Origin: Phaeoceros laevis
Lineage: Eukaryota; Anthocerotophyta; Anthocerotopsida; Notothyladales
Direction of reading: 5' to 3'
DNA: 30,625 nt
Assembly: GCA_049999765.1 (NCBI GenBank)
Contig: JBNGIQ010009608.1
Coordinates: 83,189-113,813 of the forward strand
Positions within the stretch are counted from its first letter, which is position 1, and every line of letters begins with the position of its first letter. A model generated the notes under the pieces. It saw only the letters and a program-made list of their open reading frames with translations. It did not search any database and had not been told where the DNA came from. The position numbers and the translations under genes were made by a program. Below, in pieces: positions 17,815-29,319 of the stretch.

Positions 17815-18554
17815 TCATATTTATTGGTTATCCGAGATGCTGTGAGAGGTTTTGTCAGATTTGCGTACAGTTTCTGTCTTTGGCGGGAAGGAAATTGTCA
17901 CCCAGTAAGGTCCAGGCCACCCGACGTTCTTGCGAATCGTAGGTGGGCTGGTGACAGGCAATTGCAGGTTTTTTAGGAGTGGCATCCTGCATGTGCTTGC
18001 CTGCGTGCAGGCACACATCCCGATAAAGACAGCTGATCTCGAGTCGTAGACTAATAGATGACCTGAGCATAACAAGTGCAACCCGCGCATTGGTGATGGT
18101 CAGGTCAAGGAGACTACGGCTATGGTTAAAGTTGCTGGCACGGCTCGCGTAGGCACCGTCTCGGATGGCACTGTCTCGGTAGGTCGCCAGTTCATGTGTT
18201 GGTTAAAGTTCATGTGTTGGTTAAAGACTGCATCTCCACCTGTTTTTCAGCTGCCGCCCATCGCTCTAGGAAAAGGTCATACTCCATCCAGCTTCTAGCC
18301 GTCACCTGTGTCAATACGTACATGCCACCTAGTGAGAAAAATTTGCCTTTTCGAAGACCCCGCATCTCACCATGGTCAGTGCTTCAGCTTTACCTTCTCA
18401 CGCATCGTCTTTCCCTTCTCACGCATCGTCTTTGCCTTCTCACGCATCGTCTTTGCCTTCCCACGCATCGTCTTTGCTTTGCCTATCTTCGGTCCGCCCT
18501 GAGCATGTATGCACATCATGTGGGATCGGATGTAAGTCTCATGTAAAGCAACTG
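17815..18554. other. non-coding stretch with a 21-bp minisatellite
   Basis: No gene is recognised between the two flanking stop codons, which face each other. ttcatgtgttggttaaag occurs twice at about 18190-18226. The minisatellite is listed separately. Confidence 0.5.
18393..18476. repeat. four-copy 21-bp minisatellite
   Basis: The unit is ccttctcacgcatcgtcttt plus g or c, repeated four times with one or two substitutions. Because 21 is a multiple of three it reads as repeated SHASSLP in one frame. I see no gene around it and take it as a DNA repeat. Confidence 0.8.
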
Positions 18555-20683
18555 TTATAGTAGTGCCCCAAGATACTTTCTGACGAACAGACGCACCTCT
18601 CCACCCAGGGATCTTGTCGACATGTGGGCAACAAAGTCTGTGTCAACAATGCCGATATTTTCATGGGCAGGTCCGTTAGCGCATGCCCCAAACTTCCAAT
18701 CCATGGCCCATCCGAGGACCAGATCGTTCTGCGGAGGAGATCCATTCAAATGAGCTCAAGTGCTGTAGCCACGAAAAAGGGCAAGGGATTTGAGAGACTC
18801 GATAAAGTTGTACCTGAATCATGTGCCACACACATTTCCAAGCCTTTCTCGTAAAGACTGGAGCCATCATCTCCACGAACCTGCAACAAAAAGAGCAACA
18901 TTCAGTGATTCTGGACATACATTCCTGCCACCTGTGGCTTGACATTTGTGGCTTGGAATGTCAAGCTAAAAAGAAAGCTCATTCATTGCTCTGAAGTTAC
19001 CCTGCGCAAGGTATGTCGTCTGATCCTTCCCGGCACATGGTTCTGTTCTTGAAGAATTTGTTGATGATGCGGTTAGTCCTCCTGTGCACTTCACTTCCAT
19101 TCACTAGTCTTGTGAGATCGTAGTGGACATTGAAATAAGGAAACAATGCTGGCTGCGATATCTCCAGCTCATGTCTCTTCATTACGTCCAAGTAGCTGGC
19201 GAACACAGGCCAAATTTGGGGAGGTCTTTCAGATTACCACTATCAGACAGACTAGGGCAAATATACTTCTCTCATGAGCAGAGGCAGAAGAGCCACCATG
19301 GGAATGAAGCACGGGAATAGGAACAGACCGTAAGGAGTCGAAGCTTTCCAGATCCAGGTCTTCGTCGAAGTAGAAAATGTAGTCATAGGGCGCCACCAAG
19401 CCTGGGTGCAAGAACCGTTTGGCATACCACCTGCCACATTTCGAGAACAAGAAAGTTCTCTTACCGAGACACATTTGGTGAAAATCAAGCCGCAGTGAGG
19501 TTGAGCAGAGGCAAGGTATAGTCAAACAAGTTGTGTCCAGTATACTCACCATTTTCCTTGCTGAGGGACTTGTATATGCAAGGCCCTACTATTCCAATCA
19601 AACTCGTTCCACTCCTGGTAGGAAGATTCGTCGTAGTGAAACAACAGGATCGTGAAATTTTCTGCAGGAAACTGATGGGCCAACCATCACATCCCCCGCA
19701 TTGCTGTCAACAGGACCGGGAGAGTTCACTCAAAGTAAAGATGGTACCTTTTGGATCATCTTGTCCACGTTGATCTTCTGCATGATGCCAACTGCCATAG
19801 CGAGAAGATTTTTCGGCTGTCCTGCAGATTCCATCTGAGCAAATAAAGCGGTTTGTTCAGATTAGCATTTTCCTCTCCTGACTGCTGAGCCAGCCTTCCG
19901 CACAACGTTCTGAATGCCAAAAAGGATATACCTCATCAGGCACTCCGTAAATGTTCCGGCGGTAGAGATCAGTTGTTGCATGCACAATCCCCGGAGGTAG
20001 TCGTTGAATAGCTTCCCGGATGCCATCCGGCAAGCAAACAGCATTTCCTCCCGACTTCACGTGCTCGCACGAGACGTTTGGCAGATTGTGAAAATCCCCC
20101 AGGCAGCTGCCCAGATCGCTCCCAGCCTTGGACAGCTCCTGCAAAAGGTTTCCGGCTTCAATCCTGTAGTTATCCAAGAGGTCCCCAGCTTCAGCGACCT
20201 GCTCCGGATGGTCACGTTTCCAATCCTCGGCATCCTTATCGAGCTTCCGTAGGTTTGTCCTATGCCTTCGGAGAATCAACTCCTGTTGCCACACCCTCAG
20301 CCTTAAATGTTCCAGTTCCTGCTTCCTTGCAACATCAACCTCCACTTCCTCTCTCTGCAGACACCCCTCCGCACTAACTGCGGGAAGTTGGGGCTCCCGT
20401 ATTTGAGAATGAGGCTCGTCTGTCGCAGTTGCCCGGAGAATGCCGGAAATTTTATGGTTCTGCGGAGTCACCACCAAGCATTGTCTCAGAGCTCAGTATC
20501 AACGCCAACACAAGCTTTCAAGGATGGAGAAGCAAACAACAGAGAGAAACATACCACTTCGTAGGACAAGTCCTGGATCACCAACCGGCTTCCAAAAACT
20601 CCAAACAAGACTAGTACACAGAGGCAACTCCACCACACTCTCCATGTTGAAAAAACTTGACCAAGTTGCCACTTCATCTCCAT
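18555..20683 (-). CDS. DUF707 family membrane-anchored protein
   Basis: Eight exons assemble in frame to 467 aa: 20555-20683, 19932-20459, 19748-19834, 19550-19671, 19329-19430, 19001-19195, 18814-18880 and 18555-18728. The N-terminus (MEMKWQLGQVFSTW, then a hydrophobic VWWSCLCVLVLFGVFG) is a type II signal anchor. A charged coiled-coil segment follows (LEHLRLRVWQQELILRRHR). The DUF707 domain runs from NLLAMAVGIMQK through FTILLFHYDE, WWYAKRFLHPGLVAPYDYIF, FDEDLDLESFD, LEISQPAL, FVEMMAPVFTRKAWKCVWHMIQ and GWAMDWKFG to GIVDTDFVAHMSTRSLG. The DED motif and layout resemble Golgi glycosyltransferases, but the biochemical role of DUF707 is not settled. An upstream in-frame ATG at 20785 is possible. 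The donor of exon 5 (gtctgt) is weak. Confidence 0.88.
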
Positions 20684-22348
20684 AGCTGCATGTCCTCTCA
20701 AACAACCTGGCACCTTGCGAACAAAAAAGCAGGAGCTTTCAACACCGCCGAGACCCAATTTCCCCGAAAACTCGAGGCATCCCAAAGAGTCGAAACGCGT
20801 GCCGCGTGTTCATCAGAATAAGTCTACTTCAAGGCAGCGGCCTCGCCACTCCAGGCAACGCCACCTTCGACGAAGACAAGTGGTGGACAGGCTTCAAAAG
20901 AGCTCCGAGCGGCGGTTGGCGTTGTTATTACGGCACGAACACTGACACATGACAAGACGGTGGGACCAAGGTGGGACCAGGATCTTCACGGTCGGCTTTA
21001 AATACTATTACAGTGGCTGCTGCTCTCGCGCGATGACTTTATCTTTACGTTTATTGATATTCCTACCACAACCTGGCACAAAAGCTCAGCTCATCGGGCA
21101 GTGAAGTGTACAGGCGGCCAGTGTGCTGCGCCCTTAGGTTCGGTCCTCTCACCCTATAACTATGTTTATGTTTATTGATATTTCTACTACATTGGTGGCA
21201 AAAGGTGATCTATCTATCTACCTACAGTATCTATCTAAAAGGTGAGCCACAATCATCAGAAGGAGAGTAAAGTGTACAGGCGGACAGTGCTGCGCCTTGG
21301 GTTCGGTCCTCTGTGCAGTGTGAGGTGATGAGTCAAATGACGTTCTCTTTGGTTAGCAAACTTATGGTTCCTTACCTCTCAATTTATCCATATGAAGTCC
21401 GATATAAGTTAAAATAGGAAATAAAGAAAAAATGAAAATAGCTAATCTAAAAATCCAAATATAATTTGTAGGGAAGGAAAATCTATTTAGGGGCCGCGTT
21501 CTTTGCTAAAGATGCTAAAGATGTCGTTGTACTTTGAGTTCACAGCCTAAAAAAGCTATAACCGCGTTCCTTGCTCTTTTGTGGAGCTTTCATTTTGCTA
21601 CAGGTATGTCTTCTTCCAATCGAACACGAGAAATAAACTTCTTCTTCTCTCAATGCCTCATGTCTCAATGTCATGTACCCATGGCCAGTGCTCCTTCTTC
21701 TAAAATACTTGTTGGAGTCCTCACGAGCTATACTTTCGGTTTCTGGGTTTTAAACATTCCACACAAATTGAAGTTCTAGCAGTACACATATGTTATAAGG
21801 CTTTGTGGCTGGGCTTCCTAATTCACGAAGTTTCTTAAAAGGAGTTCAGGCTTAATGTGCATGTGCTGAGATCTTCCATTATTGAAGAGTTGAAGTTCTC
21901 CTCTGAAAAAAGCGGAGAGTAAAATCACAGCTTCAAACAAAAACAAGAGGATGTTAAGTGTGGGTCTAAACCAACTCTAATGTCTCTAAAATAATTGTCT
22001 TTGCAGATAAATATTTTGCACTAGCAATTTCGATTGCCTAGTTCTCGGTGCAAGGACCTTTATTTGCTATGTATGGGCATCATGGGCTTGTATAGTGGAA
22101 CATCATTCACGTCTAGGATTTCCTTTGTCATGCTGGTTGCTTGGTTGTTTTGAGCTAATGTTTGTGCAATGGGCTGATAGGTATATGCCACCTTTAAGTC
22201 GTGCTAGTTGTATGATTTGTGCATATACATTTCTTCATGCTGCATAAATGTATGTTTGTGTGCACTTGAGGTGTTACATGCAATAACCCAAAGTTTGAGG
22301 GTCAAACTCTATTTAACGGACATGTTATGTGGATATGCAGTTTGCATC
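20684..22348. other. intergenic region between divergent DUF707 and aquaporin genes
   Basis: No gene is supported. A diverged tandem duplication lies at about 21040-21315, sharing tttattgatatt, aagtgtacaggcgg and ttcggtcctct in order. ctatctat runs occur at about 21210-21237. The part from 21400 on is AT-rich and may include the 5' leader of the aquaporin gene. Confidence 0.5.
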
Positions 22349-23724
22349 ATGGACCACAACATGGCTGAGGGTCGGCAAAATCCTCCACAATCCCAAGTCA
22401 CATTTCATCAATGTGAGGAAACTCAGCCTGAATGTGAGGAAACTCAGCCTGAGACCTCCTTTGGTTCCTCAACGGATTCTACGACCTTTCAACTCGGAGA
22501 TATTGCATTGTCGGAGTCAGAACTTGGATGTGTGCAGAACATAGTCACAAGTAACGAATCCTCAACGTTCAGCTTAAACTTGGAGTCAACGACGACAACT
22601 TTTATCCAAAAGGTAAATAGATGCATTATTCGTTGACAACATGACAACTAGATTCATGGGCAAATTAAAGTACTTTCACAAGCTGACACGGTAAATTGTT
22701 TGTGCAGCTTATTGCAGAGTTCATAAGCACTTCTATTTTGGTTTTTGCTGGTTGTGGAAGTGTAGTTGTGAACACCAAGTCAAGAGGGCAAGTAACTCAT
22801 GTTGGTATCTCGATTGTGTGGGGCCTTGTTATCACAATCCTGGTATACACAGTTGGCCATATATCTGGTTGTCATTTGAATCCGGCAGTGACTATCGCAT
22901 TTGCTTCTGTTAAAAGGTTCAAATGGCGTATGGTAAGACTAAACATATTGTTATTTTTTATATTTTTATTTATAAATTCTACTTTAGATGGTTTTCAAAT
23001 ATTTTGACTTATCTTGTTTTAGGTGCCATGTTATATTGTAGCACAAGTTGGAGGGGCAATTTTTGGCTCACATATGATACGTATAGTCTTGGGCTCATAT
23101 TCTTATCTTGGAGCTACATTGCCCGCTGGTAGTGATATTCAATCCTTTGTGTTGGAAGCAATTATCACATTCATTCTCATGTTTGTCGTGATGGGAGTAG
23201 GCACAGATACAGTATCTGTAAGTTACTTTGGAGTTGGTCGAAATTACAAATTTGTTTCTTTTGGCTCTGTTCACTATTCTTTGTTTGTGAATGTAAAATT
23301 TGATAAGGATGTGATAGTAAAGCAGCTAACGAGTTCCCTTATCCTTCAATCTATAGATTTCTGAACTAGGTGGTGTTGCTATTGGAAGTACCGTGGCACT
23401 GAATGCGCTATTTGCAGGGTATGATGATTTTGCAAATGGCCCTTGTTCTTTGCAAACACTTTTTGGAAGGAAATTAATGAACCTTTTGGAATGGCCGAAC
23501 TTTTCTGTTGAGGCAGACCCATATCGGGAGCATCCATGAACCCAGCAAGGTCGCTTGGCCCTGCACTCATCGCGTACAAGTACACCAGCTTGTGGGTATA
23601 CATGGCTGGTCCTGTAATTGGTGCTCTTTGCGGAGCGTGGGCATATGAGTTCATCCGAATCTCCCGTCCTCCTGCTCCAGTACGTGTATGTAGCACTTCG
23701 ACCAGCAGAGTTGAAGACGCGTAA
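22349..23724 (+). CDS. NIP-type aquaporin (nodulin-26-like intrinsic protein)
   Basis: Five exons join in frame to 317 aa: 22349-22612, 22708-22932, 23023-23217, 23357-23418 and 23517-23724, all with GT-AG introns of 90-139 bp. After a polar, Ser/Thr/Glu-rich N-terminus come six membrane spans: LIAEFISTSILVFAGCG, HVGISIVWGLVITILVYTVG, VPCYIVAQVGGAIFG, FVLEAIITFILMFVVMGVG, GGVAIGSTVALNALFAG and LWVYMAGPVIGALCGAW. The two pore boxes are SGCHLNPAVT and SGASMNPARS. Trp in VWGL, Ile in VAIGS, Ala before SMNPAR and the Arg fit the aromatic/arginine filter of NIP group I, which passes glycerol-like solutes and arsenite more than water. The substrate here is inferred. The start is the first ATG in frame with a complete exon. 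An upstream acceptor-like atatgcag leaves open a 5' untranslated exon. Confidence 0.9.
22412..22453 (+). repeat. 21-bp tandem duplication in aquaporin exon 1
   Basis: Two copies of a 21-bp unit encode CEETQPE twice in the cytosolic N-terminus. The copies are essentially identical, so the duplication is recent and keeps the frame. Confidence 0.85.
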
Positions 23725-24029
23725 GTCCATTATTCAGAAAGCTTTACGAAACTAGCTACGAATGGTAGGTACCAGTACCTGGCTAGCTAGCTAGCTACTG
23801 GTAGTATAGATAGCTAATAACTGTTGAGATATATCCCGCTACATTCTGACTGACTGCTGACTGTGCTGACTGAAGTTGCTAAGGTTGGCATGCCAGCACA
23901 GCATCTGGTAGTGCCGCATTCGTTACAAGTCCACTTGGCGAACGTCTGTCCAATTTGTCCATGTATTGCGCTGTTTCTCTGGATGTCTTGCCCGATCGTA
24001 TTATTTCATCCACCTTCCCGAATTCCATC
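23725..24029 (+). other. 5' flank of the first universal-stress-protein gene
   Basis: Contains a ctagctagctag run (about 23781-23797) within a larger fold-back around ccagta/tactgg. The segment from about 23889 is repeated upstream of the second copy at about 25418, so the duplication took the proximal upstream region as well. Confidence 0.6.
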
Positions 24030-25194
24030 ATGGAGGAAGCAGCTCCCGAAACCGCGACAGAAACACAAGGAGATTGCCGGTTGAAGCAGGCTGCTCTTGG
24101 ACTCGGTGGCAACGGAGGAGCCAAAGATATGGCAGAAGTGCCACAAACAGAGGAGGCTCCCCATCGGAAGGGGGAGATCGATGACGCTAAGGCAGCGAAG
24201 GAGATAGAGGCAAGCGAAGCGCCGGCGCCGTTGTTTGGAGATAAACCGCGATCCAGAAGCATCTTGGTTGCTGTGGATGCGTCCCCGGGCAGTATACTGG
24301 CCCTAGAATGCGTTCTTTCCACCATGGCCACCAGGGAAGACATGATCATCCTGTTTCACGCCTACCCGAATGTGGAAAGTACGCAGGGATGCCTTTGGCA
24401 GTTGCTTTTCAATTTGCGATGCGCAAATTCGCAATTTCGTTCAAGTCTCTACACACAGATCTGACCTGCTCTTGTGTCACGTTATGAAACGCGAGCTGTG
24501 GCCAAGCAAGCAGGTCATGAATTTATGTTTGTGTGTTTGTGTTTGCGTGAACAGCAGTACTGTACCCCTACCGAAGTGCACCAATTCTTATGATGAAAGA
24601 GGCGCAGGAGAGGAAGACGGCGTGGAGCGAGAAGCTGCTTACGAAGCTGGCGGAGCCTTTGCGCGAGCTGCAGGTGCTAAATCTATCGGAGCTTTCTTTC
24701 TCATTTTCCGTGCTTGCTTGCTTGGACGTTTAGGTTTGGGCCAACGAGTAAAGATCTGGATGGAAGTGATCGCTCAATGTCTGCTTGGGAACTGATCGGT
24801 GTTGCAGGTGAATGTGAAGCGGCTGGCTATTATGGGGGATTCAAGGGACGCATTGCTGGATGCTGCAAAATCGCTTCAGCCAGATTTTGTGGTTGTAGGC
24901 AGCCACGGGTACGGCATGGTCAAAAGGTGAGAGACTCGTAAATTGTTTCTGATTTGAAGCAATATCATTTTGAGCAGATGAGAGGCGTGACCTTGTTCCC
25001 ATGGTTGAATTCATGAGGTGTTAACTAGTTGGTGGCGTAGCAGGACTTTGCTGGGAAGTGTGAGCAGTCACATGGCTCATCACGCGGAATGCCCCCTTAT
25101 CATTGTGAGGCAGCCACCCTCGGGATCCAAACAGGCCTGGGCCACCATACCTGGCTTGGAGAAGCTCCGCAATCTCGCAGCACAGGCAGCCTGA
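24030..25194 (+). CDS. universal stress protein (UspA) domain protein, copy 1
   Basis: Exons 24030-24378, 24555-24673, 24808-24926 and 25044-25194 give 245 aa. The first about 75 residues are a polar Ala/Glu-rich extension. The USP fold begins with SRSILVAVDASPGSILAL (nucleotide-contacting Asp) and continues with IILFHAYPNVE, VLYPYRSAPI, a helical ERKTAWSEKLL segment, LAIMGDSRDALLDAA and PDFVVVGSHGYGMVKR. The next exon completes the ATP-binding G-x2-G-x9-G(S/T) motif with TLLGSVSSHMAHHAECPLIIV. The ATG at 24030 matches the start of copy 2. USP proteins bind ATP and act in stress responses, and the exact role here is unknown. Confidence 0.88.
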
Positions 25195-25602
25195 TCGGAT
25201 CAATCCATTGTAAATATCCTGGTATTGAAGGTCAAAGCGTTGTCGCAGGCAACATACATATATAGAGCCTGCTTTGTCCACGGAAGACGTGTTTAGGCTT
25301 TGGACTATGATCACTTGGGTAGAGGGATGGTGGGGATTGCCCACTGCGTCATTCTCATCCACGTCATAGGGGTGTGTGTGATCACACAACATACTGCCTG
25401 CTACTGCGCTTGCTGGCATGCCAGCACAGCATGTGGTAGTGCCCCATTGCTGACAAGGCAGGCAGCTCCACTTGGCAAACTAAACGAGTTGCAACCGAGT
25501 TCCCCCAGTTTGTACCTGAAACGTGCCTCCTCGTGGCTTTGGATGTCTTGGAGGATGTCTTTCATCCACCTCCTGTAGTTCGATTCGGCCTTGCAATTCA
25601 TC
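25195..25602. other. spacer between the two universal-stress-protein genes
   Basis: No gene. It holds the 3' flank of copy 1, then from about 25418 a second version of the upstream region of copy 1 (shared tgccagcacagcat and ggtagtgcc blocks). Confidence 0.6.
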
Positions 25603-26731
25603 ATGGCGGAAGCAACTCCAGAAACCGCGATAGAAGCACGACAAGATCGTGATTTCATGAAGCAGGCTGCTCTAGGAGTCGGTGGCAACGGAGCAGCCGA
25701 AGACATGGAGGAGGTGCGACAATCAGAAGTTCCAGATTGGAAGGGGGAGATCGATGAAGCGCAGGCAGCGAGGAAGATAGAGGCAAGAGAAGCGCCTGCG
25801 GCGTTGTTTGGAGATAAACCGCGAGCCAGAAGCATCTTGGTTGCTGTGGATGCGTCCCCGGGCAGCATACTGGCCCTAGAATGCGTTCTTTCCACCATGG
25901 CCACCAGGGAGGACACCATCATCCTGTTTCACGCCTACCCGAATGTGGAAAGTACGTATGTTTGCGTTTGGCAGTTGCCTTCAGATTTGCGATGCTCAGA
26001 TTCGTTCAAGTCTCTGCAGATGTGACCTGTTCTTGTGTCACGCTATGAAACGCCAGCTGTGGCCAAGTAGGCTAGGTCTTTACATGTGTGTTTTCCGTGA
26101 AAAGCAGTACTAGCTGTAGGCCTGGACTCTCTCAGCAGTGCAGCAGTTGATGTTCTGGAAGAGGCGCAGGAGAGGCAGAAGCGGAGCAGCGAGCAGCTGC
26201 TTCGAAAGCTGGCGGAGCCGTTGGCCGAGCTGAAGGTGGTGTGGAATATATTGAGCTTTCCTCCCCCATTTTCTGTGAACGTTCAGGTTGAGGCTAGCAA
26301 GCAAAGCTCTGGATGGAAGTGATTGCATGTAAGTTATGTCCGCTTGGAAACTGACTGCTGCAGGTGAAAGTGAGGGGGCTGGCTGTTATGGGGGATGCCA
26401 GGGACGCCTTGCTGCATGCCGCAAAATCGCTTCAACCAGAATTTGTGGTTGTAGGCAGCCATGGGTATGGCATGATTAAAAGGTGAGACTTTGGAATAGG
26501 AAGCAAGATGATCAGGAATGAGCTGAAATTACGCATAACTTGTTGAATGAGGTGTACATGTTCGGTTGCTGGTGAAGCAGGACTTTGCTGGGAAGCTTGA
26601 GCGACTACGCGGCTCATCACCTGGAATGCCCCCTTATAATTGTGAAGCAGCGACCCTCGGGGTCCAAGCAGGCCTGGGCCACCATACCTGGCTTGGAAAA
26701 CCTTCGTAACCTTGCAGCACAGGCAGCTTGA
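25603..26731 (+). CDS. universal stress protein (UspA) domain protein, copy 2
   Basis: Exons 25603-25951, 26105-26235, 26364-26482 and 26581-26731 give 249 aa, with the same exon phases as copy 1. It keeps ARSILVAVDASPGSILAL, GSHGYGMIKR and TLLGSLSDYAAHHLECPLIIV, so the ATP-binding motif is complete. Exon 2 differs most: it reads VLAVGLDSLSSAAVDVLEEAQ, four codons longer than copy 1, and replaces the PYRSAP stretch. First exons are nearly identical between copies, which indicates recent duplication or gene conversion. Both copies look intact. Confidence 0.88.
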
Positions 26732-28000
26732 TCGAACCACCATGGGACATCATTTTTCGTTTTTTCTTCCTTGGTTGCATTGATCACCCCCACTTATGTT
26801 CGAAGAGCCACTGTAAGTGGTACCAGCAGTGAGTTTAGCGACGTCCAACGTCCGGGAGACAATCTGGATGAAGAAAAAACCCAGAGATATGCGACGGAAG
26901 TGAATTGAGTACAACTTGTCTGTCCACAGGGCGAAGTAGCAGCAGGTCATCCCTACCAGCAAAGACATTTTGAAGTGAGAATAAGACATGTATACCAACA
27001 CTTCACTCTCCTTTCTATTCACGGTATCTAACCTGTTTTACCTTGTTTCCCTTGCCCATCCCTCCGTTTCTCTTACGTCCGTTGTATCACCTGATCAGTC
27101 TGCTGGTCTCTTCCCACCACTGGATCAAGTTTACCCTGCAGGCACACAGGATGACAACAATGTCAAGACTTCAATCTGAAGAAGTCACAGACGACAAGGC
27201 AAACATGACTTACAACGCACGTAAGCACCTCTCCAGCAATCCTTCTGTCCAAGCTGCTGCTTGGCTGGCAACTTTTGTCCTGAACTCCACCTACATACCT
27301 GCCTTCCCCCCACCATCCTATTTCCTTCTCTCTTCGTTACCAACAGCCTGATTGAGCTGCTGGTACCGGGTATCTAGTGGACATGGCTCTATGCACTGGC
27401 CATGGCGATACAGCTTGCACACATCACGCTACCCTCATCATGTGACACGCAAAAAACATGAGAGTAAGTAAGCAAGAACATCAAGGGTAGCAGCACGGCT
27501 CAGCTCATGAATGTATTTCAGGATTGCTGCAACACTTAAACGGTGGTGGAACGTACGTAGGCGCTCCTCCACTGGTGCACCATGTATCGAATCCACAGCC
27601 TTTGCATTGTCTGGCTGGTACAATGCTCGTCAAGGGAGGCTGGATGCAAGTAGTTTTCACTATAGCAAGCCGCACAACAGACTGCTCCAACCTATCCCTG
27701 CCAGTTGAAAGTTAGGCCTGGCCAGGCTGTGGCAGAAACAGCTGAATTGGTTCACGTCTTGCAAACATAGGGAAAGTGATTATTGAGCTCTGTACCAGTC
27801 TAGATAGTAAGAAAGTTAAATGAGTGCATAGACCAAGACGATTCCGTAGTGGGGGTTTCACCGTTGCGAAAGCAAACTTTGTCTCAAGCGACGCTTGTGC
27901 AATAAATAATCTGGAATTCATCGTCTATGCAGCCTCAATGTCTTGGACCGGTACCAAAACATCATGCCTGAATGAAAGCTGCGGCAGGGCACATCGGGAC
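26732..28000. other. non-coding region, no supported gene
   Basis: A minus-strand frame at 26750-27022 has two hydrophobic stretches (SLLVGMTCCYFAL, LGFFFIQIV) but no recognisable family or splice partners. A plus-strand segment near 27149-27220 begins MTTMSRLQSEEVTDDK and ends at a good donor (gtaagc). It could be a first exon, but no continuation is convincing. Confidence 0.4.
27663..27690 (+). repeat. 28-bp direct repeat, copy A
   Basis: Identical to 28113-28140, beginning tagcaagccgcacaac. Similarity continues weakly downstream (atccctgcca, ttgaaa). Confidence 0.75.
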
Positions 28001-28005
28001 ACTTT

Positions 28006-28110
28006 TAAACTCAAGATTCCAACTGTACGTAGCTGAATATATAACCAAGAAAGCGGAAAACCACCCTACGCTTACGTGCTCACGTTTACAACAAAAAGTC
28101 TCGGCTTCTT
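28006..28110 (+). repeat. about 105-bp direct repeat, copy A
   Basis: Matches about 29320-29425 with roughly eight differences. Shared blocks include ctcaagattccaactgtacg and acgtttacaacaaaaagtct. It is followed immediately by the 28-bp repeat at 28113. Confidence 0.75.
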
Positions 28111-28112
28111 GG

Positions 28113-28140
28113 TAGCAAGCCGCACAACAGACTGCTCCAA
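28113..28140 (+). repeat. 28-bp direct repeat, copy B
   Basis: Second copy of 27663-27690. Confidence 0.75.
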
Positions 28141-28689
28141 GTTGCCTCCAACCCATCCCTGCCAATTGAAACAGGATAACCAACAGCCATGTTTCTTTTT
28201 TTTCTGGCGACGGGGGCGCTTTATAGATTCAAAGAAATACAGTAATACAATATAGGGGGAAGACTCCTAGAGAAACCTCAGCTAATCTACGTTGCTAAGA
28301 CTAGCGGATATATCGATATTGGTAAGTTTGACGCTAATCTCCACAGGGTCATCACAAAAACCCCCGTTGCCAGTGTTGCTGTTGGTAACAGCCATGTTTC
28401 TTTTCCAGGTCAGCGAGAGGCCACTTCAGAGTCCCGAATATACTTGAACACGCTTTATAGTCCCACGCAATGGTGGTGGATGCAGTCGAGAAACAGCTTC
28501 CTCATAGGTCATAGTCAAGCCTGTCACAGTCAAGTTCATGACAGTGCCGTCCATCACATATAAGCTTTGGGAAACAATCAGGCAACAAAATCATCATTCA
28601 AGCACATGGCTGGCACACTGATACATCTCTTGAAGGCGAGTTAGTTCCTCACTTGAGATGCCTGTATCTTGGTCCCTTTGCTGACAAAA

Positions 28690-28926
28690 ATCCACACCAA
28701 GTATCCACAAAAATTTGAGGCCTTTGATCAGGTCCGTGTTTGCAGATTTGACACTCTTGAAGAGTGTCGGTACATTGTTAAGGAAGATTTCATGTTTACA
28801 ACATGGGAAGGTGATGCCCTTTCGGGACCGCTTGATGCTGGCAGGTTGGAGCGAGTGACTCAGGTGTTGGATATGATTCACGCTGTAGGACGGTGCCTCA
28901 AATTTTTGTGGATACTTGGTGTGGAT
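28690..28926. repeat. perfect 32-bp inverted repeat around 173 bp
   Basis: The arms are 28690-28721 and 28895-28926. The right arm is the exact reverse complement of the left. The spacer has an open frame reading FDQVRVCRFDTLEECRYIV...LERVTQVLDMIHAV, which I do not recognise. The short block ggatatgattcacgctg recurs after the right arm and, inverted, at about 29278-29296. Confidence 0.8.
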
Positions 28927-29319
28927 ATGATTCACGCTGTTTTTAAATGTCCAGATGTGTCCAGATGCGGGAAGATGGCTTCTCTTCCAACGATGCTTGA
29001 GCCTGGGGATTACTTGGCGTGTTTATTGCGGAAATGACCAGTTTGCCATACAGAGAGAAGCAACGTGAAATCACGAGTAAATAGTAAACAGTAACAAGAA
29101 AGTCGGAAGCCCACAGCTGTTGCCCCTCAGTTGGATCACACCCTGAAGCTGAAGTTGGGCAATTCTCTGTTCCAAAAAGAAAAAGCTGTATGGTCCTGTC
29201 GTCCTGCTGTCTGAGCTGCCACCCCTGCCGTGCATAACACCAAGTAGTCCCCTTTCCAAAACCTGTAAATGCAGCTACAGCGTGAATCATATCCAATACC
29301 TGGGTCACTACGCCATTTA

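Larger units (their letters stand above)
23889..26731 (+). repeat. tandem gene duplication, unit about 1.5 kb
   Basis: Unit 1 (about 23889-25194) and unit 2 (about 25418-26731) share the proximal upstream region, four exons and parts of the introns, in the same orientation. The ATGs are 1573 bp apart. Confidence 0.85.

Noticed and set aside
18372-18560. Repeat protein with SHASSLP units
   Set aside because: The frame follows a 21-bp DNA minisatellite, and nothing on either side looks coding.
21490-21780. MITE or small gene starting ggggccgcgttctttgc
   Set aside because: Similar words recur once (accgcgttccttgctc), but no inverted partner or target duplication is found, and the 81-codon frame has no support.
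26750-27022. Minus-strand frame with two hydrophobic stretches
   Set aside because: No family resemblance, no matching exons, and AT-rich DNA gives such frames by chance.
27149-27360. Possible first exon of a transporter-like gene
   Set aside because: There is a good donor site but no downstream exon that reads as a membrane transporter.
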